A stretch of DNA of 64,000 bases, from assembly GCA_028583405.1 (NCBI GenBank), contig CM053260.1, positions 24,402,147 to 24,466,146 of the forward strand. The letters are read 5' to 3'. The first letter of the stretch is position 1. Every line of letters begins with the position of its first letter. The notes below the pieces were generated by a model that worked only from the letters and a program-made list of their open reading frames with translations, was not told the DNA's origin and did not search any database. This document shows positions 46,854-56,800 of the stretch, in pieces. The position numbers were made by a program, and so were the translations under genes. The stretch is from Pogonophryne albipinna. Its lineage: Eukaryota > Chordata > Actinopteri > Perciformes > Artedidraconidae.

Positions 46854-48229
46854 CACACTTGCCAACCCTCCCGATTTTCGCGGGAGCCTCCCGATTTCAT
46901 AGCCCTCTCCCGGTTTCCTCCCGGGGTCATATTTCTCCCGCATTTCTCCCGATTTCTGACTAAATCAGATTTACTCAGGACTGTTTGCACTCGGACTTTA
47001 ATACAGCTACACCATTGTTTGGTTTCCATGGTAGCACGTCTCTTTAGTAGCGCGCGCAACTGAAAGTCTGAGAGGGTGAGGAAGATAGTCACAGAAAACT
47101 GAACAAGAATCGACAACTCGACCCTCTGCTCACTCCTTTCCTGTAAAATACAGGTCCAGCCCACACCTATGCTCCATCAAGGATGGTGCTACAGGCTGCA
47201 AGGCAGTGCACTTACAACTACAATAAGCCAGGGTTGCCAACTCTCACGCATCTGGCGTGTGACACACGCTTTCACTCTCAATCTCACGCTCTCACGCTGC
47301 CCAAACTATTCTCACGCCAAAAACAAGATGAACCGGCGATCGTTTTTGGTTGGTTATTTACAATGTTGAGTTGACTGCTGCTCAAGCTGTGGATCCGCTC
47401 CCTCCCCGCCCCCACCACTCTTAACAACGTTAACAGACAGCAGAGCAGTGGGAGCCGGTTGGTCAATCCCCGACCCGTATTGCGCATGCGCAGATCCAGT
47501 AGAAATGATAAAAAAGAAAAAGTCTGCTGCTTATAGTTCTACTAGGCCAAAATAGAGTCAAAGAGTGAGTATATGAGAGTGAGTGTGTTAATTAATATAT
47601 TTGGCAGTTTGGCGTAAGTCTGTAGATTTGTCTGTGTGTGTGTGTCTCACGATAATTAATTTTGTTGGATACATTTTCCCGGAAATTATTGCGATAACCG
47701 ATAATATTGTCTGCACCGTTGTATGACCATTTTAGACCACTTACATAATGATAATATATAATAATAATTCAAGTACATCCTTTCAAACTGCTAGTCACAT
47801 CCTCATGTAAATGGAAATGTATTGAGTTCATTTTAATTTATCGTACGATAAATCAATTAATTGCTTATCGCGACAGGCACACAATAAAACAGTGGAAAGC
47901 AAACATGTGTTTGACTTTCATTACTGAATGAAACTTTGTGCCCTTTATAGTCTGTGTCCAATATTGTGTATTTGTATATATTGTATATATATACATCCTA
48001 TATATATGCTAAGGTCCCGCTGCTGACACGATAGCAGTCATTTAGTGCGCATATGTGTAATTAAACCATGAATTAAACCCATGATATCAAAATCTCACTC
48101 CAGCCAGGTACCCAAAGTTGGCAACCGTGCAATAAGCATGTTAATGTTAATCTAATACAGCTCTGGCGACCCCCCCCGATGGTTTTGAAATTCTCCCGAT
48201 TTCTGAGGTCTCAAGGTTGGCAAGTATGG
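46854..48229. mobile_element. CTTGCCAACC-type DNA element, middle of the nest
   Basis: The left end is CACACTTGCCAACCCTCCCG. The right end, as reverse complement, is CCATACTTGCCAACC. TTCATGATGA is repeated on both sides (46844-46853 and 48230-48239); this is longer than the usual hAT 8 bp, so a Mutator-like or other superfamily is possible. Related pieces are at 11007-11362 and 18065-18190. Confidence 0.82.
47229..48129. mobile_element. Non-autonomous hAT, 901 bp, innermost of the nest, perfect TSD
   Basis: The ends are CAGGGTTGCCAACTCTC (47229) and (reverse complement) CACGGTTGCCAACTTTGGG (48129). CAATAAGC is repeated exactly at 47221-47228 and 48130-48137. At the same point the uninterrupted relatives at 11340-11352 and 18080-18092 read CAATAAGCATG, which confirms an insertion with an 8-bp target duplication. 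Confidence 0.95.
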
Positions 48230-48389
48230 TTCATGATGACTTATATATTTACTTTGATTCATTGACAGTGCGGTATAATGAGACTATAACAGGCTACAGA
48301 TGCGGACACACACACACATATATTTATATAAATATATACAATTTCAGCCCCCTCAGTCATTTCATCCTGGAGCCGGGGCCTGGTCTGAA

Positions 48390-48913
48390 CAGTAAAGTCG
48401 GTGCATTATCTTCAATGGCCACCACGTGCGACTAAAAAGTGGTTGAAAAAACATGTCAGATTGTATAGAAGTCAGTGAGAAAATGACACTACTTCTTAGT
48501 TGATTTAATACATATGTAAACATATTTTACTCATGAGTTTATGGTCTCAAGTGATAGCTCGGCGTATACTTCAAGCCTCATTTTGTCAATAAGGATCTCA
48601 TTTAGAGTACAATAGACATAAAGAAGGATATGCTTTATTGGGTGGCTACCCTGAGGTTGAGTAGACGCTACCACGTTGTCAGGTTTGGGTGTTCGTCCCC
48701 GTTTCCAAATGTTAACCCTGTTCTTTTCAGCGCATTAATTGTAACATTGTCTTGTTTAGTGTCCGGTTGTACTTGCTTCCCCCCTCCTTTGACACTTACA
48801 GTTCCTTCTTTTTATATACAGTCTTTGGAGGGGAGCAGGGATTTCTGGTATGAAGAAACCTAGAGAGGTGACCTTGATGAAAGCCACAAACATAAACTTG
48901 TATGTCTAAGTCC
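48390..48913. other. No gene recognised
   Basis: No supported coding exon. TTTTTATATACAGTCTTTGG at 48811 resembles the short insert found at 38492-38510. Confidence 0.4.
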
Positions 48914-49372
48914 AACCCAGTCTCACGGCATTTCGTGTTATAGTCGCGAAATTCATCTAATCTATTGATTCGTGTTCACCAACACGATTTTTGCATTTTT
49001 TTCGTGTCACATAGAACTATTTTAAAAGCAATGTATTTCTATTGGTAGTATGTCTCGTGCCTGCACGTCCCTTTGTCCGGTCGGGTCTTGGAATACTAGA
49101 AGCTGTGTGGTTCACAAAAACATTTTCTATCCCTTTTATTTTAAATTGTATAATGTCGGAGTTTTTTTGCCGTCCGCGAGGAAAATAAATGGGGCTCAGA
49201 GCCTCAGAATACTGAAATCTGTATTTTTTTAAATCTGTTGTTCCTTCTAATTTGTTATTATTTACATTGGTTTTAAAATCTTTCTGTGTGACACGAAAAA
49301 AATTGCGAAATCGTGTTGGTGTCAATAGATTCATTTCGTGACTATAACACGAAATGCCGTGAGACTGTGTTG
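48914..49372. mobile_element. Foldback-type MITE with ~100-bp inverted arms
   Basis: CAGTCTCACGGCATTTCGTG, TTATAGTCGCGAAATTC and CAACACGATTTTTGC at the left are mirrored at the right end (GAAATGCCGTGAGACTG). The arms extend about 100 bp with scattered mismatches. The superfamily and target duplication are unclear. Confidence 0.85.
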
Positions 49373-50729
49373 CTATGTCAGAGTACATGCAGATGTTTAG
49401 TAGGTATATTGATAACCATGTTAACCATTTTAGTTTAGGTGTGTTTTTATGCTACCATCTGCTACTTACAAACATACATGAGGCTGAGCCAGTGATTCAC
49501 CACCAACCATACATCCAATGACACACTTAATCCAAACAACATTACTGAGCAATTGTTATAAAAATAACTTCAGATAAATAGACGTAAAACAGAATGTGTT
49601 TCTTTGAAGAGAATGCTAGCTATAAAAACACACAATGGCACAATGGCAGCAGGGTGGAAAATATCTCTGGAACCATCTGACCAGTATAATATTCATTTGT
49701 ATATAATACTATAATTATAATGTACTATATACCCGGGCTTCTCAACATTTGAAAGGTATGGCCGTTATCTGAAATTCTCAAAAGACCACCTTCCTAAATA
49801 AATAAGGGAAAAAAACACAATATGTCCCAAAAAAGGAAAAGGAATAAACTGAGCAGTGAGTATGTGTTATGCTCCTGTGAGCTCCAACTATCGTATTCAA
49901 TTATTAATCGAAATGTAATGTATTCAGAGTCATATTTCCTTGGATATTTTACTCGCGTTCAATTGGCTCCCATATTAATATTTCATTAAAATATATATAT
50001 ATACACAGTATTTAGCATTCAGAGAACGTTGGATAGGTAACACGTTTTCTCTACCTGATGTTGCTGATACTTTTATTCAACTTTTATTTATGTGAACTCT
50101 TGAGCAAATGTAGGTATAAAAAAAGACCAGCGGCAGCCAAGAAAAGCTGCAATAAATGACAATTGGACAATTCAACTGTTAAAGAAATACAAAACCAATC
50201 TTTCCATTTTTGTAGGTTCTAATCAGACACTAAATCTATTTGCAAGAGAATACTCTTGCCACTAATGCATATTGAATTGACCATTTTAAAATGTAACTGT
50301 ATTACCTAAACCTTTTTTTGTACAATAAACTGCCCCCATCCAGGGAGTGATTGGTCAAAAACTGACAACGTTGAGTGCATCAACCTTATGCAATGTTCTC
50401 ACTTATCTCAATCTCAAAATGATTGTTTCATGTAAATGACTTTTAAGCACCAATGCTATATTAGTTTGAAAATTAGCTGCTTGCAAAAAAAAAAAAGAGC
50501 CCAGGATGTAGAACCCTTGTTTATCCTATTTTACCTGAGTACCCAAATGACCTTGCTCAACCCTATGTGTCGAGAGGCCAATTGGAAAAGCTCCTGGTGC
50601 TCCCAATGCTCATTCAGAATATGGCTGAGGCTGATGGGAATAGTTAGTTGTGCAGGTAGTTGGTTGTACACCGAAGATATGGAAAAATGTAAGATTGACC
50701 TGATGATGCAACAAAAGAAAAAGTCAGGG
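49373..50729. other. No gene recognised
   Basis: AT-rich DNA with short A and AT runs. A 148-codon frame from 50436 has no recognisable domain and runs into the repeat that follows. Confidence 0.4.
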
Positions 50730-51065
50730 ATCACCAAAAATATTACAATTCATCCCCTTGGAACCATTCATGCATTCAACAGTTGTGATGACATGTCACT
50801 CAAAACCACAAAATGTCATCTTCATATTGACAGGAGAAGAAAGGTTTGGAGATCAATAGGATTCATCCTCAGGGAACCATGAATGCCATGCATCTTTTGT
50901 AACGATTGAGATGTCAACATGATTCGGTGGATATGGGAACACTTTGACCTGCTGGTAGCGCTAAAGAAATCAGTCAACGTATTCATCTTCTGGAAACCTG
51001 AATGTCTGTACAAAAAGTAATGGGAATCCATCCAGTAGTGTCAGTCTGGACCAAAGTGGTGGAAC
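50730..51065 (+). mobile_element. Dispersed fish repeat (ATCACCAAA..ATTCATCC type)
   Basis: Contains GGGATCACCAAAAATATTAC, ATTCATCCTCAGGGAACCAT, and TGGGAATCCATCCAGTAGTG with CAGTCTGGACCAAAGTGGTG. I know this as a very common teleost repeat motif set. Ends not defined. Confidence 0.5.
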
Positions 51066-51325
51066 AACCAATGGATAAACCACCATCTCTAGAACCACAC
51101 CACTAGCAAAAAAAGTAAAACGTTAAATAATGTGTAAAGTAATACCGACTTGATAGCAAGTGTTCCATTGTAATATCCCTGTATAGAATGATTGTGTGTT
51201 TTACTTCAAAAATATTGTCTCACTATAATATACTGTAACTACACTGACGTCTTCTTCACACTTATTAGACAATGACAATACCGTAAGTCTTTCTTGTGCG
51301 AAAACCATGCTGTCCTGAGGTGAGT

Positions 51326-53250
51326 TTAAGAGTCCGAGGGGTCCGGACGTCTGCTCTCTGACAGACTCTTGAGGCTGATGTACAGGGAGCTGACCATGGT
51401 GGCCTCCTCCTGGATGGACTCCTTCAGGTCGGGCTGACCCGCACACATCAGGGCCACCAGGGTCTTTGGCAGCTTCCCGCTGAACAGCAGGTAGATGACG
51501 GGGTTCACACAGCTGTTCAGACTGGCCAGCAGCATCAGGATGGTGAAGGTAGCAGCTGGAAGAAACAAAAGACGTACAATATTTAACTTTCCCTGTCATT
51601 CCTTTTGGAGGTAACATTTTAATTGCGATTACATTTGCAGTTCTGTATGAGGGAGGGAGGTGTAAACAATTGGCAACACTCATACTCCTGTGTTTGGTTT
51701 GGTATTTCAAAGTTGCTATGATGTTGAAGAGACAGTCAAATAAAGTTTTACGAAAAAATCTCTGGGGCAGACTATACATTTATGATTTTTTAAGACATAA
51801 GAGAACATAGCCTATCTGTATAGTTAAAAATCTTGAAACACGGCAAGAATAAATATCAGTGCACACATTGTGAAAGAGATAAGGACACCAGAAAAAGAAA
51901 GTTTGTTGTACTGTGTTTGGTGAATGTTTTATTCGCCAGTGGCAAAGAAAGAAAAAAAGGAAAATGTAAATACATATAATGGACAAAGTATTCTGAATCT
52001 GAAAAGTATGTTAAAAAATAAATAGAAAAGCTGGTTTAGCTATAGATTACAGCTTATTCAATGTGTCTGGCTACCAACATATTTTATATTTGTTCATGTT
52101 GTGAGATACCAAACCCTGTCCTTTTTCTCTGAGCAGGTGCCTCCTTTTCTGAACCTACCCCAACATTAATACTGATGATAACTTATTAAAACTCTCATTG
52201 GGTGTACAGCAGCGGAAGTCAATCAGATAGTGATATTTGGATTTCCTCATATTTCATAATGGGATATCTCTATTGATTGAATCATCTTTACTTTGTATCC
52301 TCATGCCTTGTCTTGTGTATTTTACCTGTACCAAAAACGAAATGAATGTTTTCATGTTGTGAGATCCAAAACCCTGTCCTCTTACTCTGAGTGGGCGCCT
52401 CCACGTCCCACACGGACCAAAGCTGCACGGTGAAGAAAGGCGCCCAGCAGAGGATGTAAGCGAACACGATCACCACGGTCATCTTCACCGTCTTGACCCT
52501 CGCTTTAGACACCCCCGCCACGCTGCTGGCCCGCGAGGACAGCGGCTTCCTGACCTTCCCTGCGCCCTGCTGCGTCTTCATGTGGAAGTTAATGTACACA
52601 GTGCGGCAGATGCGCACCTGACACACGATCACCATGAGAATGGGCAGCACGAATATCACCAAAGTGGTCCACGTCACGTAGGCTCTGGGACCCCACGGTT
52701 TAATGAACTGAGCCCAGCAATCGTACACACCGGGGGCCACCTCCACCCGGGAGAAGATGAAGATCTGCGGGAGGCTACCGATGAGAGAGGCGCACCAGGC
52801 GGCGCAAACTGGACCGTTCCAGCGTGCCCTGTGCCTCTGGAAAGTCACCATGGGTTTGCAGATGGCTTGATATCTGTCTATCGTCATCACTACAATCATA
52901 TAAGTAGATGCAAACATCCCGACCACCTGCAGGTACTTCACAGCGCGACACAATACGTCCGGTCCCACGAATCGGTCAGTGATGTCCCACATGAGTTGCG
53001 GGCAAACTTGGAAAAATGTGACCACAAGGTCGGCGACGCACAGGTGGAGGACGAAGACGCGCATCCTGGAGAGCTGCTTCCTCCGCTTCCACAGCACCAG
53101 CAGCAGCCCGAAGTTTAGGATCCCCGCGGTGATGAAGATGATGGACAGGAGAGCTATTTCCACCCGAGCCAAGCGCTCATCCCGCGGATCATCGTCAGAG
53201 AGTGCGTCCTCCAAAGTGATGTTACTGATGTTTACAAAGAACCAAGACAT
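51326..53250 (-). CDS. Vasotocin/vasopressin V2-type receptor (rhodopsin-like GPCR), two exons, 364 aa
   Basis: The exons are 52386-53250 and 51326-51555. The donor A|GTAAGA and acceptor TTTCTTCCAG|C join in frame after [11 protein letters not shown], the conserved intron site behind TM6 in this family. ATG 53250 begins [15 protein letters not shown], with two N-glycosylation sites (NIS, NIT). Visible features are [12 protein letters not shown] (TM1), LHLCVADL (TM2), C101 and C178 for the disulfide, DRY at 125-127, [11 protein letters not shown] in loop 2, CWAPFF (TM6), and [11 protein letters not shown] (TM7). The [20 protein letters not shown] block and the short tail suggest the V2 class (usually Gs-coupled, water balance) over V1 or oxytocin/isotocin receptors, but some stretches are oxytocin-receptor-like. 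Subtype is not settled. The tail has a single Cys (LVALMCAGQ), where mammalian V2 has a pair. A plasma-membrane protein; no relation to its neighbours is implied. Confidence 0.9.
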
Positions 53251-53468
53251 GCTTAAAAGTAGCCTTTATAAACCATTACAGGGTAATCCAGATGAAGTGG
53301 GGCATTTCAATTAAAAAAATGATAAGCAGGCAGCCTGGAATATGACTTTAAATATGACATTAAAAGGGAAATTCGTTGAAAAAATCGTTGTGGCCGTTTA
53401 GTGGTAAAATTACACATGTTGAGGGTCTCCAGGCAGAGAGTGAGTAAACTAGGTAGGAGAGCAGAGGG

Positions 53469-53480
53469 CTTTATATCTCC
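53469..53480 (-). promoter_or_regulatory. Possible TATA box of the V2-type receptor gene
   Basis: The minus strand reads GGAGATATAAAGCCC about 220 bp upstream of the receptor ATG. It is the only clear TATA-like match close to the gene. The transcription start is not known. Confidence 0.35.
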
Positions 53481-53516
53481 TCTTCTCTGCAGGAGGGAGG
53501 AGCAACCTCTCCCCAG

Positions 53517-53556
53517 CACAGAAAACACCCCCCCCCACACACACACACACACACAA
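53517..53556. repeat. C-run and short (CA)n
   Basis: Eight C followed by about 12 CA units, upstream of the receptor gene. Confidence 0.85.
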
Positions 53557-53890
53557 CAATCACCATTTCAGTCTTTTCAATAAAAAGTACAACCTATTTA
53601 TAGAGCATGTTCTTTTCAGAAATGAGGAGAAAAAACAAACTTATATATCAAATTATATAAAAAGCTGTTTCTAGTACACATTTGTCCTCATATGCATTTT
53701 GTGATCTCTTTATATGGTGATGGAGAACAAAATAGGGCTACTTTAGAATGAAATCAGCAGCTCTGATCGTCAGAATTCTTGTCGTGTCCGTTTTTCTCAA
53801 ACTAAAACGTCTCAATCAATACCCTTGAAGAGCACAATTACAGCAGCCAAACCATTATGGTGCGACAGGACGTCCACTTTCCTCCTCAAA

Positions 53891-56800
53891 TCACGACTTT
53901 ACGTGACTGAGGAGTTCATCTTTGTCCATCTGATAGCCTCTTTTCTTCCAGACGTCGCGGAGGTCCTGTAAGGTGGAGCCGATCTCCTTTCCCGACGTGA
54001 TGCCCATCCTCCGGAGGTCGTGTCCGTTGACGGGGAAGCGAGGGACGGACCACCCGCTGAGCTCCGCATGCAGCTTCTCCTCACCCTGATACTTCAGCAG
54101 CTCACACACTTTACTCTGGGTGTCCAGCTCTCGACTCTGAAAAGACACATTTGAGTTAAAGGTCGCCTAATTATGCAAATTTTTCATGTCTTTTCTACAT
54201 CAACATGTGTCCCCTCTGTGGAAAGAGACTCTGAAACTTTCAGGAACAAAGATTCTCTCTCTTTTTGTCCGAATCCATTTCTATAAAAACCTGTCTGAAA
54301 ATGAGCTGATCAGATTTTGGCCACTTTATGATGTCATAACGATTTTTTTGGCTTGTGTAACCATTAGCCAATCAGCAACCAAGGTAACCCCCCCCCCCCC
54401 CCACCTTATCACCTGAATCTCCTCCTAGGGCACCATTGTGTTCTTTGTAACCAAATGTCTCTCAGAGGGGCGTGGGGAGGGGCTCCTTATTTTCATCTAA
54501 AGTAACAGACAGAGAATCAGCACTTTTGAAACAGGGCTGAAACAGAGGGGATTATGGGTAATGCTGCAATGATCTGTTTGGTGTTTCAGCCAATCAGAGA
54601 CAGGCTCTGTATATATCTGAGACCTATAATATATTGATGAAAAACAGTATAATAGGGGACCTTTAAAGCCCCTGTCAGATTTAAAGTACTTCCTATCAAA
54701 TTATAAGCACTATTAAAAAAGGGGGAAGTTGATAAATATTTATTTAGAGTTCAAGTCTCCTCTGATTTGTTTCTTCAGGACTTTGTGGGCGTGTTTGATT
54801 GGATTTGATTGGCAGGAGCAGACACAACTGTCGTACAATTCTGAACAAAATATTCCTAATTGTTTCACAGAAATGTATGACATCTCCTTTTTTCCCCACT
54901 TCTAACACAAAGCAAAGCAAACGGCGTGTAGATATTTAAAAACCCACTTTTCATTCAGAAGTGGGCGATGGGTGGAGGTGGAAACTGTCCAGCAAGATGA
55001 AGGAAGCGAGTTACCGAGGTGTGTTTCCTGCATTCAAAGTGGGCTGGAGTCACAATTATGTTCATGTGTGGTTCAGTGGCTGATTAAATGACTTGATTAT
55101 TTGTGTCCCCTGGGGAGAGCTGAGCGCAATGTCCCAATGTTAAGTCTTCAAATTGATCTCGTTTTGTCTGACAGACAGTTCAGAACGCAAACGTGCTTTG
55201 TACAGGTAACATCATAGCTGGCGAGGAAAACATGCCCATTTAATCTGGAACCCGTTAGGTTTGCACAAGCTGCCTTTTCTTTTATGGCCATCGAACATCG
55301 GAACATGCTTCCAGCTGAGTTTAAGACGTGCACTGACTTCCACTATTTTTCCCATGGTGCAGGAAAATGGAGCAGCATTACTCTGACTGTATTGTGAAAT
55401 GTTAGATTCAATTAATTGTAACATTATAGTTGTGCTAGTATTTATATGTTATACTTCTGTACTTTGATCTGTATTAAGTGTGATAGACACTATGAAGTGT
55501 TTGTTGATTGTGTGTTTGTGATTTCTCCTTGCATTTAGTGTTAATTTCGTCAGCTATTTTTTAATTTAGTTTTAGTCTTAGTCCCGTGTTAAATTTCCTT
55601 TTTAGTTTTAGTCATATTTAGTCACCTTCATCCTGTTTTTATTTAGTCAAGTTTTAGTCGACTAAAAGTCTGAGCATTTTAGTCTTATTTTAGTCAAAGA
55701 AAACTAATTATTTTAGTCTACTTTTTGTCAATGAAAACTGTTGAGTCTTTTTTAGTCATCAGATTATATAGAACATTTCAGTCAAACTGGTCTAGCCAAA
55801 ACCAATAATTTGTCATTTTAGTCAAACGTATTTCACAATAAGATTATATCTTGTCCTTATTTGATGAAAAACACAGGTTGAATGATTAAGCAGCTTTACA
55901 GAGAGTATCTGGTCAGGTTAGTGGTGTTTGTACCAGCTGTGTTATGGCCACATTGCTTCCCTTCTGATGAAACAATGCTCATTGTAGCAAAAATGGGCCC
56001 AAATATCACATTGTTTCTTTCTCCCAAGCAGTGGTGGCTTTAGACTTTTTCGTTGTCAATCATTTTGACGGACAGGATCGTAACATTTCCGTCATAATCC
56101 ATTATTATCCGTTGAGTGCACAATTTATCACTCACTCGTGCTGACGGGGGGTATTCGGTTAACGCGAGTGCGACCACTGCTCCCAAGCCCTGTTGTTGCC
56201 ATTTTATTTTCTGTTGAATAAGGTTAGTTAGACCACGAGTTAGACCCGAGTCTTCCTGACAGTTCACAGTGTGCCGCTGCCCGGTGTAATTCAAATCTAC
56301 CGCCGCGCGCAGCACAGACACACAGCTGCTGCCCTGCCGCAGCACCGGAAGTGGAACTGCTGGGAGAAAAACTGACTATCAGAAATGTAACGTTATCTTT
56401 GATAATATTTCGTCTCCTCATTTTTCGTCAACGAAAGTGAAGAGAGATTTTGGCATAGTTTTTATTTAGTAAACTACATTTTCGTCTCGTCACTTTTCGT
56501 CAACGATATTGCATGATGATTTCGTTAGTTATTGTTTACTGCCGTCGGTGCCGTCTCGTCATCGTCTCGTTTTCGTCATGGAAAAAAAGGTCGTTGACGA
56601 ACATATTTCGTCATAGTTTTAGTCAATTAAATTAACACTACTTGCATTTCAAGCTAATTATTAGAGGACATAAAGCCCTCTAATTATGCTATTGTTAGCA
56701 GTCACTTCATCAACTGGCACATCACTAAGCTGATGAAAAATTGTGCCTGATAAGAATATGGTATACCAATCAATGACTACATTGTTCTGTTAAGTGTCTA

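Larger units (their letters stand above)
46225..48381. mobile_element. hAT-like element, outermost of a three-level nest, 8-bp TSD
   Basis: The left end is CAGGGCCCGGCGCC. The right end, as reverse complement, is AGGCCCCGGCTCC. GGTCTGAA is repeated exactly outside (46217-46224 and 48382-48389). Two younger elements account for most of the length. There is no transposase. Confidence 0.8.

Noticed and set aside
50436..50882. 148-codon open frame
   Set aside because: No domain, and its right half is the common dispersed repeat at 50730-51065.
51201..51779. 192-codon minus-strand frame overlapping receptor exon 2
   Set aside because: Different frame from the [11 protein letters not shown] exon and reads through the intron; a shadow.
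52582..53118. 178-codon open frame on the plus strand
   Set aside because: Antisense shadow of the GC-rich first exon of the V2-type receptor.
55146..55400. LINE reverse-transcriptase remnant ([24 protein letters not shown] frame, plus strand)
   Set aside because: Suggestive of a LINE C-terminus but too short and diverged to list as a feature.
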